In this document: positions 33,889-41,571 of the stretch, piece after piece | Position numbering within the stretch: position 1 is the first letter of the stretch | Layout: the number at the start of each line of letters is the position of its first letter | Source: Rhodospirillaceae bacterium | GTDB lineage: Bacteria > Pseudomonadota > Alphaproteobacteria > UBA8366 | Length of the DNA stretch: 61,034 bases | Reading direction: 5' to 3' | Assembly: GCA_002722095.1 (NCBI GenBank) | Contig: PBKG01000008.1 | Coordinates: 1 to 61,034 of the forward strand | Made by a program: the position numbers and the translations under genes | The notes under the pieces: generated by a model | What the model was told of the DNA's origin: nothing | The model's input: only the letters and a program-made list of their open reading frames with translations | Database searches by the model: none

Positions 33889-33921
33889 CCGCGCCGGTTG
33901 AAGCCGAACGCGCTGCCCGAA

Positions 33922-34347
33922 ATGGCTGAAACCTGGACCTTGGAATTGACGAATGAGAAGGGGGGCGGGCAACGTTTCCCGGCCTGGATCGATTGTTTGG
34001 TGCGGGACGCCGAATTATCGGAAAAAACCGCGTTTGATCTCAAACTGTTTTTTGATGAAGCGTTGGGTAATGTCTTTGAGTATGGCTTTGCGGACGGTGA
34101 AAAGCACCGGGTCGAAGTTCGCGTAGTACGTGACGGAGCGGAAATATTGGCCGAAGTGCTCGATGACGGCGTTTCCTTTGACCCGACCAAACAACCGTCT
34201 CGCGAACGGCCGGAATCGGCAGAAGAGGTAACGGTCGGTGGTTGGGGGGTGGAATTGATCCGCCACGCGGGACGGGCACTCGAATACGATCGTGTCCAGG
34301 GCCGCAACCGCTTACGCTTTAGGCTCAGCACTCAATCGACAGAGTGA
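33922..34347 (+). CDS. Anti-sigma factor-type serine kinase (RsbW-like ATP-binding protein)
   Basis: A small GHKL-fold kinase (141 residues from the ATG at 33922; a TTG at 33898 would add eight). The N box is FFDEALGNVFEYGF, the G1 box VLDDGVSFDP and the G2 box GGWGVELIRHAG. It should phosphorylate the STAS protein encoded just upstream and sequester a sigma factor or other client. The last 16 bases overlap the end of the convergent phosphatase gene. Neither candidate start has a strong Shine-Dalgarno, which suggests translational coupling to the STAS gene. Confidence 0.9.
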   Translation: MAETWTLELTNEKGGGQRFPAWIDCLVRDAELSEKTAFDLKLFFDEALGNVFEYGFADGEKHRVEVRVVRDGAEILAEVLDDGVSFDPTKQPSRERPESAEEVTVGGWGVELIRHAGRALEYDRVQGRNRLRFRLSTQSTE

Positions 34348-35666
34348 AAGGTGAAAGCCAGACAAGTCGTGTCGTCAAATCTATCGAGTCCAGTAGCGTA
34401 TTCTTCGACTTGCTGCTGAATAAGGCGGACCAGTTCATCAGGTGGCAATTTCGAATAGGAAATTAAAAGTTTGCCTAGTCTGTCTTCACCGAACTGATTG
34501 TTGTCGCCGTCGACCGCTTCGGTGACACCGTCGGTATAGAGAAACAAGGTTTGGCCAGGAGTGATAGTCACTTCGGCTTCCTCGTACTCCATCTTTTCCG
34601 ACATTCCGATTGCCGCTCCGGTTGGCGGTAACATGTGCGGCGTCTCGGTGCCATCGAGTACGAACCCAGCATTGTGACCCGCATTGCAATACCGGAACCG
34701 TCCAGTTTTTAGATCAGCCACACCGTAGAATAACGTCACGAACATCATCTCTTCATTTTCTTCGGCGATGGTAGCGTTGACACGCGCGAGACATTCCGCT
34801 GGTGGCAGTTCCAGTAAGGCGGTTGTTTTCACTACTGTTCGCGAGGCGGCCATGAACAGTGCTGCCGGAACGCCCTTGCCCGATACGTCGCCAATGACGA
34901 TGCCAAGCCGGTCCTCTCCGATCGCGAAATAATCGTAGAAATCGCCGCCCACATGTTTCGCCGCAATCATTTCAGCGTGTATGTCGTAACGCTCCGGATG
35001 GGGTAGCGACGCAAAAGCCGACGGCAGAAATGCCTCTTGAATGCCCTGCGCCATCTGCATTTCTTGGCGAAGCCGCATTTTTGCGGTGATCTCGTTTGCC
35101 ATTCCTTCAAAGACGTATGCGAAATGTTTGAAGCGCCCGGCCTCGGATTTCAGGGATTCGAGCAGCTCGGGTTTGAACTCGTCCTTTTGCAGGGCCTCCG
35201 CCGCATGGGTCAGGCTTGCCAGTGGCCGATTAATTTCCTGAAGCCGGTTGCCGAGTTCGGAAATTATGCCCAGCGCCGCGTCGGGGTGTTCTTCGACAAA
35301 ATCGCGAATGACCGCGCGTTCCAACCGAGCGGACGTTATTTCGTCGGTTGCTCGAACGGTCGCGCTACGTACGGAATTCGAAAATACGGACATTTCGCCG
35401 ACAATTCCGCCTGCTTCTACAACGGCGATTTCGGCGGTACCGGATGGTAGCTCTAATTCAACCGAGACTGTGCCTTCCAGTATCAAAAAAGCGAAATCGC
35501 CCTCTTCGCCTTGCTGAATGAGGATCGCATCGGGGGGGAATGTCTCGACTTTGGCACTCTCGACCAGTCCGCGGATCACCTGTTCGCCTAAAGCGGAAAA
35601 GACCGGATTTTCTTGTAGGCGTTCGAAAACTACCTGATCCAAATCATCGTTCGAGCGCGTGGGCAT
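34332..35666 (-). CDS. Cyclic-nucleotide-binding PP2C (SpoIIE-type) phosphatase
   Basis: A 444-residue protein. Residues about 15-145 form a cyclic-nucleotide-binding domain with an intact phosphate-binding-cassette pattern (GIVGEMSVFSNSVRSATV, Glu and Arg kept). A linker helix (about 160-205) leads to a SpoIIE/RsbU-type PP2C domain with metal aspartates in IVIGDVSGKGVPAALFMA, then NAGHNAGFVL and FLYTDGVTEAVDGDNN. It should dephosphorylate the neighbouring STAS protein, with cAMP or cGMP binding as the likely input. It is convergent with and overlaps the kinase gene, so phosphatase and kinase levels could be set oppositely. Confidence 0.92.
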   Translation of the reverse strand: MPTRSNDDLDQVVFERLQENPVFSALGEQVIRGLVESAKVETFPPDAILIQQGEEGDFAFLILEGTVSVELELPSGTAEIAVVEAGGIVGEMSVFSNSVRSATVRATDEITSARLERAVIRDFVEEHPDAALGIISELGNRLQEINRPLASLTHAAEALQKDEFKPELLESLKSEAGRFKHFAYVFEGMANEITAKMRLRQEMQMAQGIQEAFLPSAFASLPHPERYDIHAEMIAAKHVGGDFYDYFAIGEDRLGIVIGDVSGKGVPAALFMAASRTVVKTTALLELPPAECLARVNATIAEENEEMMFVTLFYGVADLKTGRFRYCNAGHNAGFVLDGTETPHMLPPTGAAIGMSEKMEYEEAEVTITPGQTLFLYTDGVTEAVDGDNNQFGEDRLGKLLISYSKLPPDELVRLIQQQVEEYATGLDRFDDTTCLAFTFHSVD

Positions 35667-35708
35667 AGCACGTAAATTATATATCGAACGGTTGCGGACG
35701 TTTTAGGT

Positions 35709-36698
35709 CTATTTTGGAGACCAATCGGCATTGATCAGCGCCAGCGGTGCCTCGCCCTTGGCAACGCGTTGAATGTTACTAAAGGCGAATTCAATCCTTC
35801 GATAAAATGTGTCGATAGTGGTTCCTGCCATGTGCGGGGTTACCACGACGTTGTCACGGCCAAAGAGCGGGTTGTCGTTCGGGGTGGGTTCCTCTTCAAA
35901 GACGTCGATGCCTGCCCCTGCAATCTGGCCACCATCGAGGGCCGCTATTAAATCCGCTTCGACGGTCACCGGGCCACGGGCTGTACTTACGAATATTGCC
36001 GACTCTTTCATCTTCGCAAATGCGTCTTTGTTGAGCATACCCCGCGTGGCATCGTTGAGGGGTGTATGGACGGTGATTACATCGGACGTTGAAAGCAAAT
36101 CGTCGAAACCCATTTGCTTGGCGTCGTACTCGTCCTTGATTGATTGATCCACGTCGATGGGATCGAAAAATGCGACATCGGCCAGGAACCCGCGAGCGAT
36201 GCGCGCCACCTGCTGGCCGATATTTCCGAACCCGACAATTCCAACCTGCTTGCCGCGTAATTCACGCATCTCGGTGGCGTAGTGGTGTCCGAGCCATACG
36301 CCGTTGTGAAGGCCGTTATGATGTGCCGGAAGCTTTTTATAGACCGAGAGCATCAACATGATCGCGTGTTCGGCAACCGTTGGAGCGTTGGCGCCGCCAT
36401 TGTTGCAAATCGGGATACCGGCCTCGGTGAAGGAATCGATGTCGTAACGGTCGAAGCCCGCGCTTAAGACTTGAAAAATTTTTGCCTTTTTTGCGACATC
36501 GATATCGTCGAACGGTCGTCCGTAACAAACCAGATAGTCCGCTCCGGCAACCAGGTCCCGCCGTTTTTCGTCGCTGTCTTCGACCGGTGTGAAGGTGAGC
36601 GTGTATCCGTCCGGAACGGTGGCCAATGCGTGATCGACAACCATCTGCGGAATATGGTCGACGCGATAGAGAAAGACGATTTGTTCGTTATTGCTCAT
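35709..36698 (-). CDS. D-isomer-specific 2-hydroxyacid dehydrogenase
   Basis: A 329-residue NAD(P)-dependent enzyme of the D-2-hydroxyacid dehydrogenase family (phosphoglycerate dehydrogenase, hydroxypyruvate or glyoxylate reductase relatives). The Rossmann motif is VGIVGFGNIGQQVARIA; catalytic Arg in STARGP, Glu in DVFEEEPTP and His in VVTPHMAGTT. I chose the ATG at 36698 because AAGGAGG lies 9 bases before it; a start at 36809 would add an unrelated extension. It is divergent from the LLM flavoenzyme gene. It lacks an ACT domain, so it is not a typical SerA; the substrate is unknown. Confidence 0.92.
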   Translation of the reverse strand: MSNNEQIVFLYRVDHIPQMVVDHALATVPDGYTLTFTPVEDSDEKRRDLVAGADYLVCYGRPFDDIDVAKKAKIFQVLSAGFDRYDIDSFTEAGIPICNNGGANAPTVAEHAIMLMLSVYKKLPAHHNGLHNGVWLGHHYATEMRELRGKQVGIVGFGNIGQQVARIARGFLADVAFFDPIDVDQSIKDEYDAKQMGFDDLLSTSDVITVHTPLNDATRGMLNKDAFAKMKESAIFVSTARGPVTVEADLIAALDGGQIAGAGIDVFEEEPTPNDNPLFGRDNVVVTPHMAGTTIDTFYRRIEFAFSNIQRVAKGEAPLALINADWSPK

Positions 36699-36841
36699 GG
36701 CGGAATACCTCCTTGGAAAGTTGCGTAACTTTAAACGCTGCTCCGCTGGTCTGCCAGTTGATTGGTGTTGGGCACTCTCTTTGTTGCCAACGGCAAAAAG
36801 GCTAAACATAGCGCCAAGTGAATCAACTCAGGAGATGGGGA

Positions 36842-37780
36842 ATGGGCCTTAAAATCGGGTACTTGCTGCCTACACGAGAAAACATCATGGAAGGGCGGCC
36901 TGCTGCGACACCCTTGTTGACGCTGGCGGAGAAGGCGGAAGGGCTCGGCTATGATTCGCTTTGGATCGGCGATTCCATCCTGGCGCGCCCTCGGCATGAT
37001 CCGATCACGCTGATGTCGGCGGTCGCTGCGCGCACCAAGACAGCGGAGATCGGAACCGCCGTCCTATTGCCGGCTCTCCGTAATCCGGTCGTGCTTGCAC
37101 ATCAGATTGCAACCCTGGATCAAATTTCCGAAGGCCGGATTATTCTCGGAATGGGGATCGCCGCCGATGTTCCGAATATTCATGCAGAATTCGAGGCGTG
37201 CGGTGTCCCTTGGGAAAAGAGGGTTGGGCGCTTTCTAGAAGGCATCCGGTTGTGTCAGGCGCTCTGGACAGGAGAGCCGGTGGATTGGGACGGACGCTGG
37301 AAAGTGGAACAGGGTATCGTCGGCCCGATGCCGCATCGAAAAGGCGGTCCCCCGATCTGGGGTGGTGGTGCTGTGCCCGGTGCTCTGAAGCGGGTTGCGC
37401 GCAATTTCGACGGCTGGTTCCCGACCGGCCCCGACGCGGCAGGTTATGGCGAAAGGTTGAAAGAGGTTCGCCGATTGACGGAAGGAGAGGGACGAAAGGC
37501 GGACGATGTCACCGCTGCGATTTATCTAACGATTGCCATCGATGACGATCCCGATAAGGCAAACGAGCGGATCGATGAATACCTATACAGCTACTATCAT
37601 GCCCGCCCGGACATCCTGAAAAAACGCCAGGCCTGTTTTGGCGGCACGGCAGAAGGCGCGGTCGAATGGCTGCAAGGTTACGTGGATCAAGGCGCACGCC
37701 ACATCGTTCTCCGCTTTGCCGGCGATCACGATAACAACCTCGACCGTTTGGCGGGCGTCGGAGAAAAGCTGAAAATTTGA
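36842..37780 (+). CDS. LLM-class flavin-dependent oxidoreductase
   Basis: A 312-residue luciferase-like TIM-barrel protein using FMN or F420. Visible segments: LKIGYLLPTRENIMEGRP, LGYDSLWIGDSILARPRHDP, TAVLLPALRNPVVLAHQIAT, GRIILGMGIAADVPN and PIWGGGAVPGALKRVARNFD. The ATG at 36842 has AGGAG about 7 bases upstream; an upstream in-frame start at 36818 is less likely. An EamA transporter gene follows after 27 bases and may be cotranscribed. No flavin reductase is adjacent. The substrate is unknown. Confidence 0.9.
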   Translation: MGLKIGYLLPTRENIMEGRPAATPLLTLAEKAEGLGYDSLWIGDSILARPRHDPITLMSAVAARTKTAEIGTAVLLPALRNPVVLAHQIATLDQISEGRIILGMGIAADVPNIHAEFEACGVPWEKRVGRFLEGIRLCQALWTGEPVDWDGRWKVEQGIVGPMPHRKGGPPIWGGGAVPGALKRVARNFDGWFPTGPDAAGYGERLKEVRRLTEGEGRKADDVTAAIYLTIAIDDDPDKANERIDEYLYSYYHARPDILKKRQACFGGTAEGAVEWLQGYVDQGARHIVLRFAGDHDNNLDRLAGVGEKLKI

Positions 37781-37807
37781 CCGAGGTCCGCGGTTGCCGA
37801 CTAGCCC

Positions 37808-38650
37808 ATGAGTAGCCTTGTCGTCGCGCTAGTGGTCCTCGCGGCGCTTTGTCATGCAACTTGGCAAGCGCTCGTTAAAGCCAGTCCGGACCGGTTAGTT
37901 GGCTTGGCGGCAATCAATGTTTTCAGCGGGATAGTTGGGCTTGTACTGGTGCCATTCGTGGATTTTCCGGATCCGAAGTTGTGGTTGATCCTTGCATTAT
38001 CGATACCGGTCCACTTGGCTTATAAATTTGCGTTAGCGGCGATGTATAAGGACGGCGATCTAAGTCATGCCTATCCTTTTGCGCGTGGCATCACCCCCTT
38101 GGTGGTCACGCTCATTGCATTCTTTGCCGTCGGCGAAGTGCCCGACCGGGGTCAACTTATTGGCCTGGTCTGCATTACAGCTGCCCTTATTTTACTCGCG
38201 TGTGAAAATGGTTTTGTGGGTGTTGTTGCACCGCGCTCCTTGCTCTATGCGGCCTTTGCCGGGCTTATGGTGGCGGTTTATACGGTCATCGATGGAATCG
38301 GCGCGCGCAGCGCGACACACTGGTTTTCTTTTTTGGCGTGGCTGTACCTGTTAGATGCAGCGGCATTCGTGGGAGCCGTTCGGTACCTAAGGGGGCCATC
38401 GTTGTGGAAGATGATTGCCGTCCGCAAAACCGTTTCCTGGGTTAGCGGGATCGTTGCAGTACTTTCGTACGGTGTCTTTCTATGGGCACTTCATTTGGGT
38501 GCCATGGGGACAATCGCCGCGTTACGGGAAACCAGTGTCGTATTTGCGGCCGTAATCGGTGTTTTGTTTCTTGGCGAGCCAAGGCGGGCGTCGCGTTTTA
38601 TTGCGCCGTTGTTGATTTTGGCCGGGGTTTATTCGATAGCGGCGATTTGA
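37808..38650 (+). CDS. EamA/DMT-family transporter
   Basis: A 280-residue protein with about ten hydrophobic segments arranged as two EamA repeats. The first begins LVVALVVLAALCHATWQALV. The second follows near residue 150 and ends GTIAALRETSVVFAAVIGVLFLGEP, the usual conserved C-terminal repeat segment. DMT exporters handle amino acids, nucleotides and other metabolites. It is co-directional with the LLM enzyme and its stop lies one base from that of the convergent MmgE/PrpD gene. Confidence 0.92.
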   Translation: MSSLVVALVVLAALCHATWQALVKASPDRLVGLAAINVFSGIVGLVLVPFVDFPDPKLWLILALSIPVHLAYKFALAAMYKDGDLSHAYPFARGITPLVVTLIAFFAVGEVPDRGQLIGLVCITAALILLACENGFVGVVAPRSLLYAAFAGLMVAVYTVIDGIGARSATHWFSFLAWLYLLDAAAFVGAVRYLRGPSLWKMIAVRKTVSWVSGIVAVLSYGVFLWALHLGAMGTIAALRETSVVFAAVIGVLFLGEPRRASRFIAPLLILAGVYSIAAI

Positions 38651-38651
38651 T

Positions 38652-40046
38652 TTATGGCTTGAGAGTGAGCCCTATCAATTTGTCGGCGCATTCCAATTTT
38701 TCGAGGTTGCGGCATGCGTCGACCATATCATCGAACTGAGCTTCTGGAATGGGAATCCCAGGAAGAATTTCTCCTAACTTTTCGGCTTCCGTTTCAAAAT
38801 CCCAGATGAACTCACGCCCTGTTCCTGCCTTGTTTACGCTGGTTCCGTCCTTCAAGAAAATCGTGATGTCGGGTCCGAACAAAGTATGCGCATTGACGGG
38901 AATAAGAGTGACCCGCTCCATGAGGTCTAAAACTTCAGCGGGGTCGTCTTCTCCGATCCCTCGTGGTTGATCTTTCAGCAATGGAAACCCGCGTCGAGCG
39001 GCGCCGTAGGCGGTGTAATACTGTGTGCTGCCGGCTCGTGGTGCTCCATCATGGCTCGGCACCGGAAAGGCCGGGCTCGGATACTTGGTTTCGAGCCAAT
39101 TAACCCTCGCTTCGATACGCTCGATATCTTCGGGCGCGATATCATGCTCGGTGACGAGAGCTGCGGTCACATCCACATGGGCGATATTGTAACCCGACGT
39201 CGAATAAATCCGATAAAGCGTTTCCAATATCATCCAATCTTCACCGAGATTGGCGGTAATCCTGTCCAATTCGGCTTTGTTTGCGCCAGTGAAGCTATAT
39301 CGAAGGTAGCCATCGTTGTTGCCAGTGTAGCTGTGATAGAAGCCGGCTTCGCCCTCAAGTGCCGTTTCGCCTCCCGGCGTGCCGTGGCGTGCCATGGCAA
39401 CAGCGAGGAGCGCGTTCCGTACCGCGCCGCCTTCGCGCAAGGATTTACCACCGCTCCGGATGCCCTCCACATTGCCGCTTGCGAGATTGACGCATTGCGC
39501 GATCGCATCGTGGGTCTGATCGCCGTTCAGACCGTTTAATTTCGCTGCGGCAACAGCGGCCCCGAAAATTCCGAAAACCGGGCCCGGGTGAAATCCACGC
39601 GACATCACGGTCGGAATAAAATCCGCTGCCATGCGTTCCATCACTTCATAGGCGGCGGTGATCGCGACGAGGAAGTCGCTTCCCGTCGCTTGTTCGATTT
39701 CCGCCACTGCTAGTGCGCTGGGCAAAATCGCACAGCCTGGATGAGTCAGCATGCGAAAGGTGTCCCATTTACCACCGGCGAAGAGCATTTCCGAATTTAT
39801 GAAAGCAGCCCCCGCCTTTGTAAGCTTGTCCCCAGTGACGAGCACCGTTGCGACCCCACTGCCGCCGGCTTCCTCTTCTTGCATCAAGGCCGTCATTTTC
39901 GCAATTTCAGGCATCGAATGGCCGATCAAAGCGGATGAGAGGCCGTGTAACGTCAGCCCCTTCGCCCGGTCGACAACGTCGGAGGGTAAATCATCGTACT
40001 TTAGTTCTGCGGCCCAATGGCCTAATTGCCGGCTAATTGAAGTCAT
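38652..40046 (-). CDS. MmgE/PrpD family protein, second member
   Basis: A 464-residue protein with the family pattern at the N terminus (LGHWAAELKYDDLPSDVVDR, AKGLTLHGLSSALIGHSMP). Later come ATVLVTGDKLTKAGAAFINS, HPGCAILPSALAVAEI and ASGNVEGIRSGGKSLREGGA, then a lid domain with DVTAALVTEHDIAPEDIERI. It probably dehydrates or isomerises a small carboxylate. Compared with the member at 220-1581, the conserved AHALDFDD is here FINSEMLFAGGKWD, so the two differ near the active site and are not recent duplicates. It is monocistronic. Confidence 0.87.
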   Translation of the reverse strand: MTSISRQLGHWAAELKYDDLPSDVVDRAKGLTLHGLSSALIGHSMPEIAKMTALMQEEEAGGSGVATVLVTGDKLTKAGAAFINSEMLFAGGKWDTFRMLTHPGCAILPSALAVAEIEQATGSDFLVAITAAYEVMERMAADFIPTVMSRGFHPGPVFGIFGAAVAAAKLNGLNGDQTHDAIAQCVNLASGNVEGIRSGGKSLREGGAVRNALLAVAMARHGTPGGETALEGEAGFYHSYTGNNDGYLRYSFTGANKAELDRITANLGEDWMILETLYRIYSTSGYNIAHVDVTAALVTEHDIAPEDIERIEARVNWLETKYPSPAFPVPSHDGAPRAGSTQYYTAYGAARRGFPLLKDQPRGIGEDDPAEVLDLMERVTLIPVNAHTLFGPDITIFLKDGTSVNKAGTGREFIWDFETEAEKLGEILPGIPIPEAQFDDMVDACRNLEKLECADKLIGLTLKP

Positions 40047-40226
40047 AAGTCGCTCACTTGCCTAATTCGAATAACGAAGTATTTCATGAAAAGTAAACAC
40101 GGCAAATATATCTTCGGTAGAGGAGTGGAAACTTATAAATAATTACAATAATATGCGCTCAAATTTCGGGCGGCTTTCGAAGCCGCTCTTGTTGCGAAAC
40201 CGGTTTCCAATGGGAGTAAGCGAACG
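40047..40226. promoter_or_regulatory. Intergenic region upstream of the Mo-hydroxylase operon
   Basis: This 180-base divergent gap holds an AT-rich stretch (about 40131-40154) that may include the promoter. Near the gene there is a perfect 7-bp hairpin (GCGGCTT at 40170-40176 with AAGCCGC at 40180-40186, TCG loop). A GGGAG lies about 11 bases before the GTG start at 40227. The hairpin could be a leader element; it is followed by TCTTGTTG, too few T for a clear terminator. Confidence 0.3.
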
Positions 40227-41099
40227 GTGAGCGATTTACGGTATGAAGCGCCCGATTCCGTTGAGGCAGCGGTGGGCCTTCTAACGAGCAATGACGGCGC
40301 CAAGGTCATGGCCGGCGGAACGGATTTATTGGTACAGCTCCGCGAAGAAATGGTCGAGCCCGAATTGATAATTGATATCAAGCGCATAGCGGAAACGCGA
40401 CGTATCGAAATCGGAGCCGATGAGGTACGCATCGGAGCTGCGATGACCGGTGCCGAACTAGGCGAGCACGAGGAACTGGTGGCCATGTGGCCCGGTGTTG
40501 TTGAAGCCGTCGAACTGATTGGTTCTTGGCAAGTGCAGGGACGGGCTACGATCGGCGGCAACCTTTGCAATGCTTCTCCGGCGGCGGATAGTGTCCCGGC
40601 GATTATTGCATCCGGCGCTAAAGTGGCGATTGCAGGTCCCAACGGTGCTCGCGAAATTCCGGCTGAAGAGTTTCCGACTGCGCCCGGCAGGACAGCGCTC
40701 GAATCCAACGAGTTCGTAACGTCGTTGATACTACCTGTACCGCCTAAACGATCCGGGGATGCTTACCTGCGATTTATCCCGCGCACGGAAATGGATATTG
40801 CGGTGGTTGGCGCCGGCGTGTCGTTGTCATTGGCTGATGATGGAACCTGCGCCTCCGCGCGTTTGTCGTTGGGTGCAGTAGCGCCGAAGGCGTTGCTGGT
40901 GGAGCCAGCGACGGAAGTCCTTGTTGGAAACAAACTCGATGACGACACGCTTTCAAAACTGGATGCGGTCGCACGGGATGCCTGCAGTCCAATCGATGAC
41001 AAACGCGGCACTATTGAATACAGAACAAAGGTCGCCGGTGTACTCGCGCGACGGTCGGCTGCCATCGCCTGGCAACGTGCGGAGAAGAATAATGGCTAA
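40227..41099 (+). CDS. Molybdenum hydroxylase FAD-binding (medium) subunit
   Basis: A 290-residue CoxM/XdhB-type subunit that carries FAD in xanthine dehydrogenase-family enzymes. The FAD-binding loop AKVMAGGTDLLVQLREEM and the second site WQVQGRATIGGNLCNASPAADSVP are clear; the C-terminal domain has YRTKVAGVLARRSAAIAW. The start is GTG. It overlaps the small subunit gene by 8 bases. Electrons pass from the molybdopterin site through the 2Fe-2S clusters to this FAD. Confidence 0.94.
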   Translation: MSDLRYEAPDSVEAAVGLLTSNDGAKVMAGGTDLLVQLREEMVEPELIIDIKRIAETRRIEIGADEVRIGAAMTGAELGEHEELVAMWPGVVEAVELIGSWQVQGRATIGGNLCNASPAADSVPAIIASGAKVAIAGPNGAREIPAEEFPTAPGRTALESNEFVTSLILPVPPKRSGDAYLRFIPRTEMDIAVVGAGVSLSLADDGTCASARLSLGAVAPKALLVEPATEVLVGNKLDDDTLSKLDAVARDACSPIDDKRGTIEYRTKVAGVLARRSAAIAWQRAEKNNG

Positions 41100-41571
41100 G
41101 CATTTTGTCACCACTACGGTAAACGGCGACGAAGTCGAATTTCGCTGTAACACCGAACATACTTTACTCGACGTGCTCCGCAGCGAACTGCATATGACCG
41201 GCACTAAGAACGGCTGTGGCAGTGGCGATTGTGGTGCGTGCACGGTGATTATGAATGGACGCTCGGTAAATTCCTGCCTGGTACTCGGTGCGGAAGTCGA
41301 AGGCGCTGAAATCGAAACCGTCGAGGGCATGGCAAAGGGGGGTGAGCTTCATCCGTTGCAACAGAAATTTCTCGACCACGCCGCACTGCAATGCGGTATC
41401 TGTACCCCAGGTTTCATGACCCAGGCGAAAGCGTTTCTGGAAAAAAATCCAGACCCGACGGAAACCGAACTCCGTTTCGGGCTAGCCGGAAATCTTTGCA
41501 GATGCACCGGCTATGATAAAATTATTCGGGCCGTACTCGATGCGGCCGCTGAAATGAGGGCAAGTAAATGA
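41092..41571 (+). CDS. Molybdenum hydroxylase 2Fe-2S (small) subunit
   Basis: A 159-residue subunit with both iron-sulfur sites. The plant-type ferredoxin cluster is in GCGSGDCGACTV, with the fourth Cys in SCLVLGAE. The helical-domain cluster is in LQCGICTPGFMTQ and LCRCTGYDKI. I take the ATG at 41092, preceded by GGAGAAG and giving VTTTVNGDEVEFRCNTEHTL, the normal N terminus; earlier in-frame starts lie inside the FAD subunit gene. It overlaps the large subunit gene by 4 bases (ATGA). Confidence 0.95.
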   Translation: MAKHFVTTTVNGDEVEFRCNTEHTLLDVLRSELHMTGTKNGCGSGDCGACTVIMNGRSVNSCLVLGAEVEGAEIETVEGMAKGGELHPLQQKFLDHAALQCGICTPGFMTQAKAFLEKNPDPTETELRFGLAGNLCRCTGYDKIIRAVLDAAAEMRASK

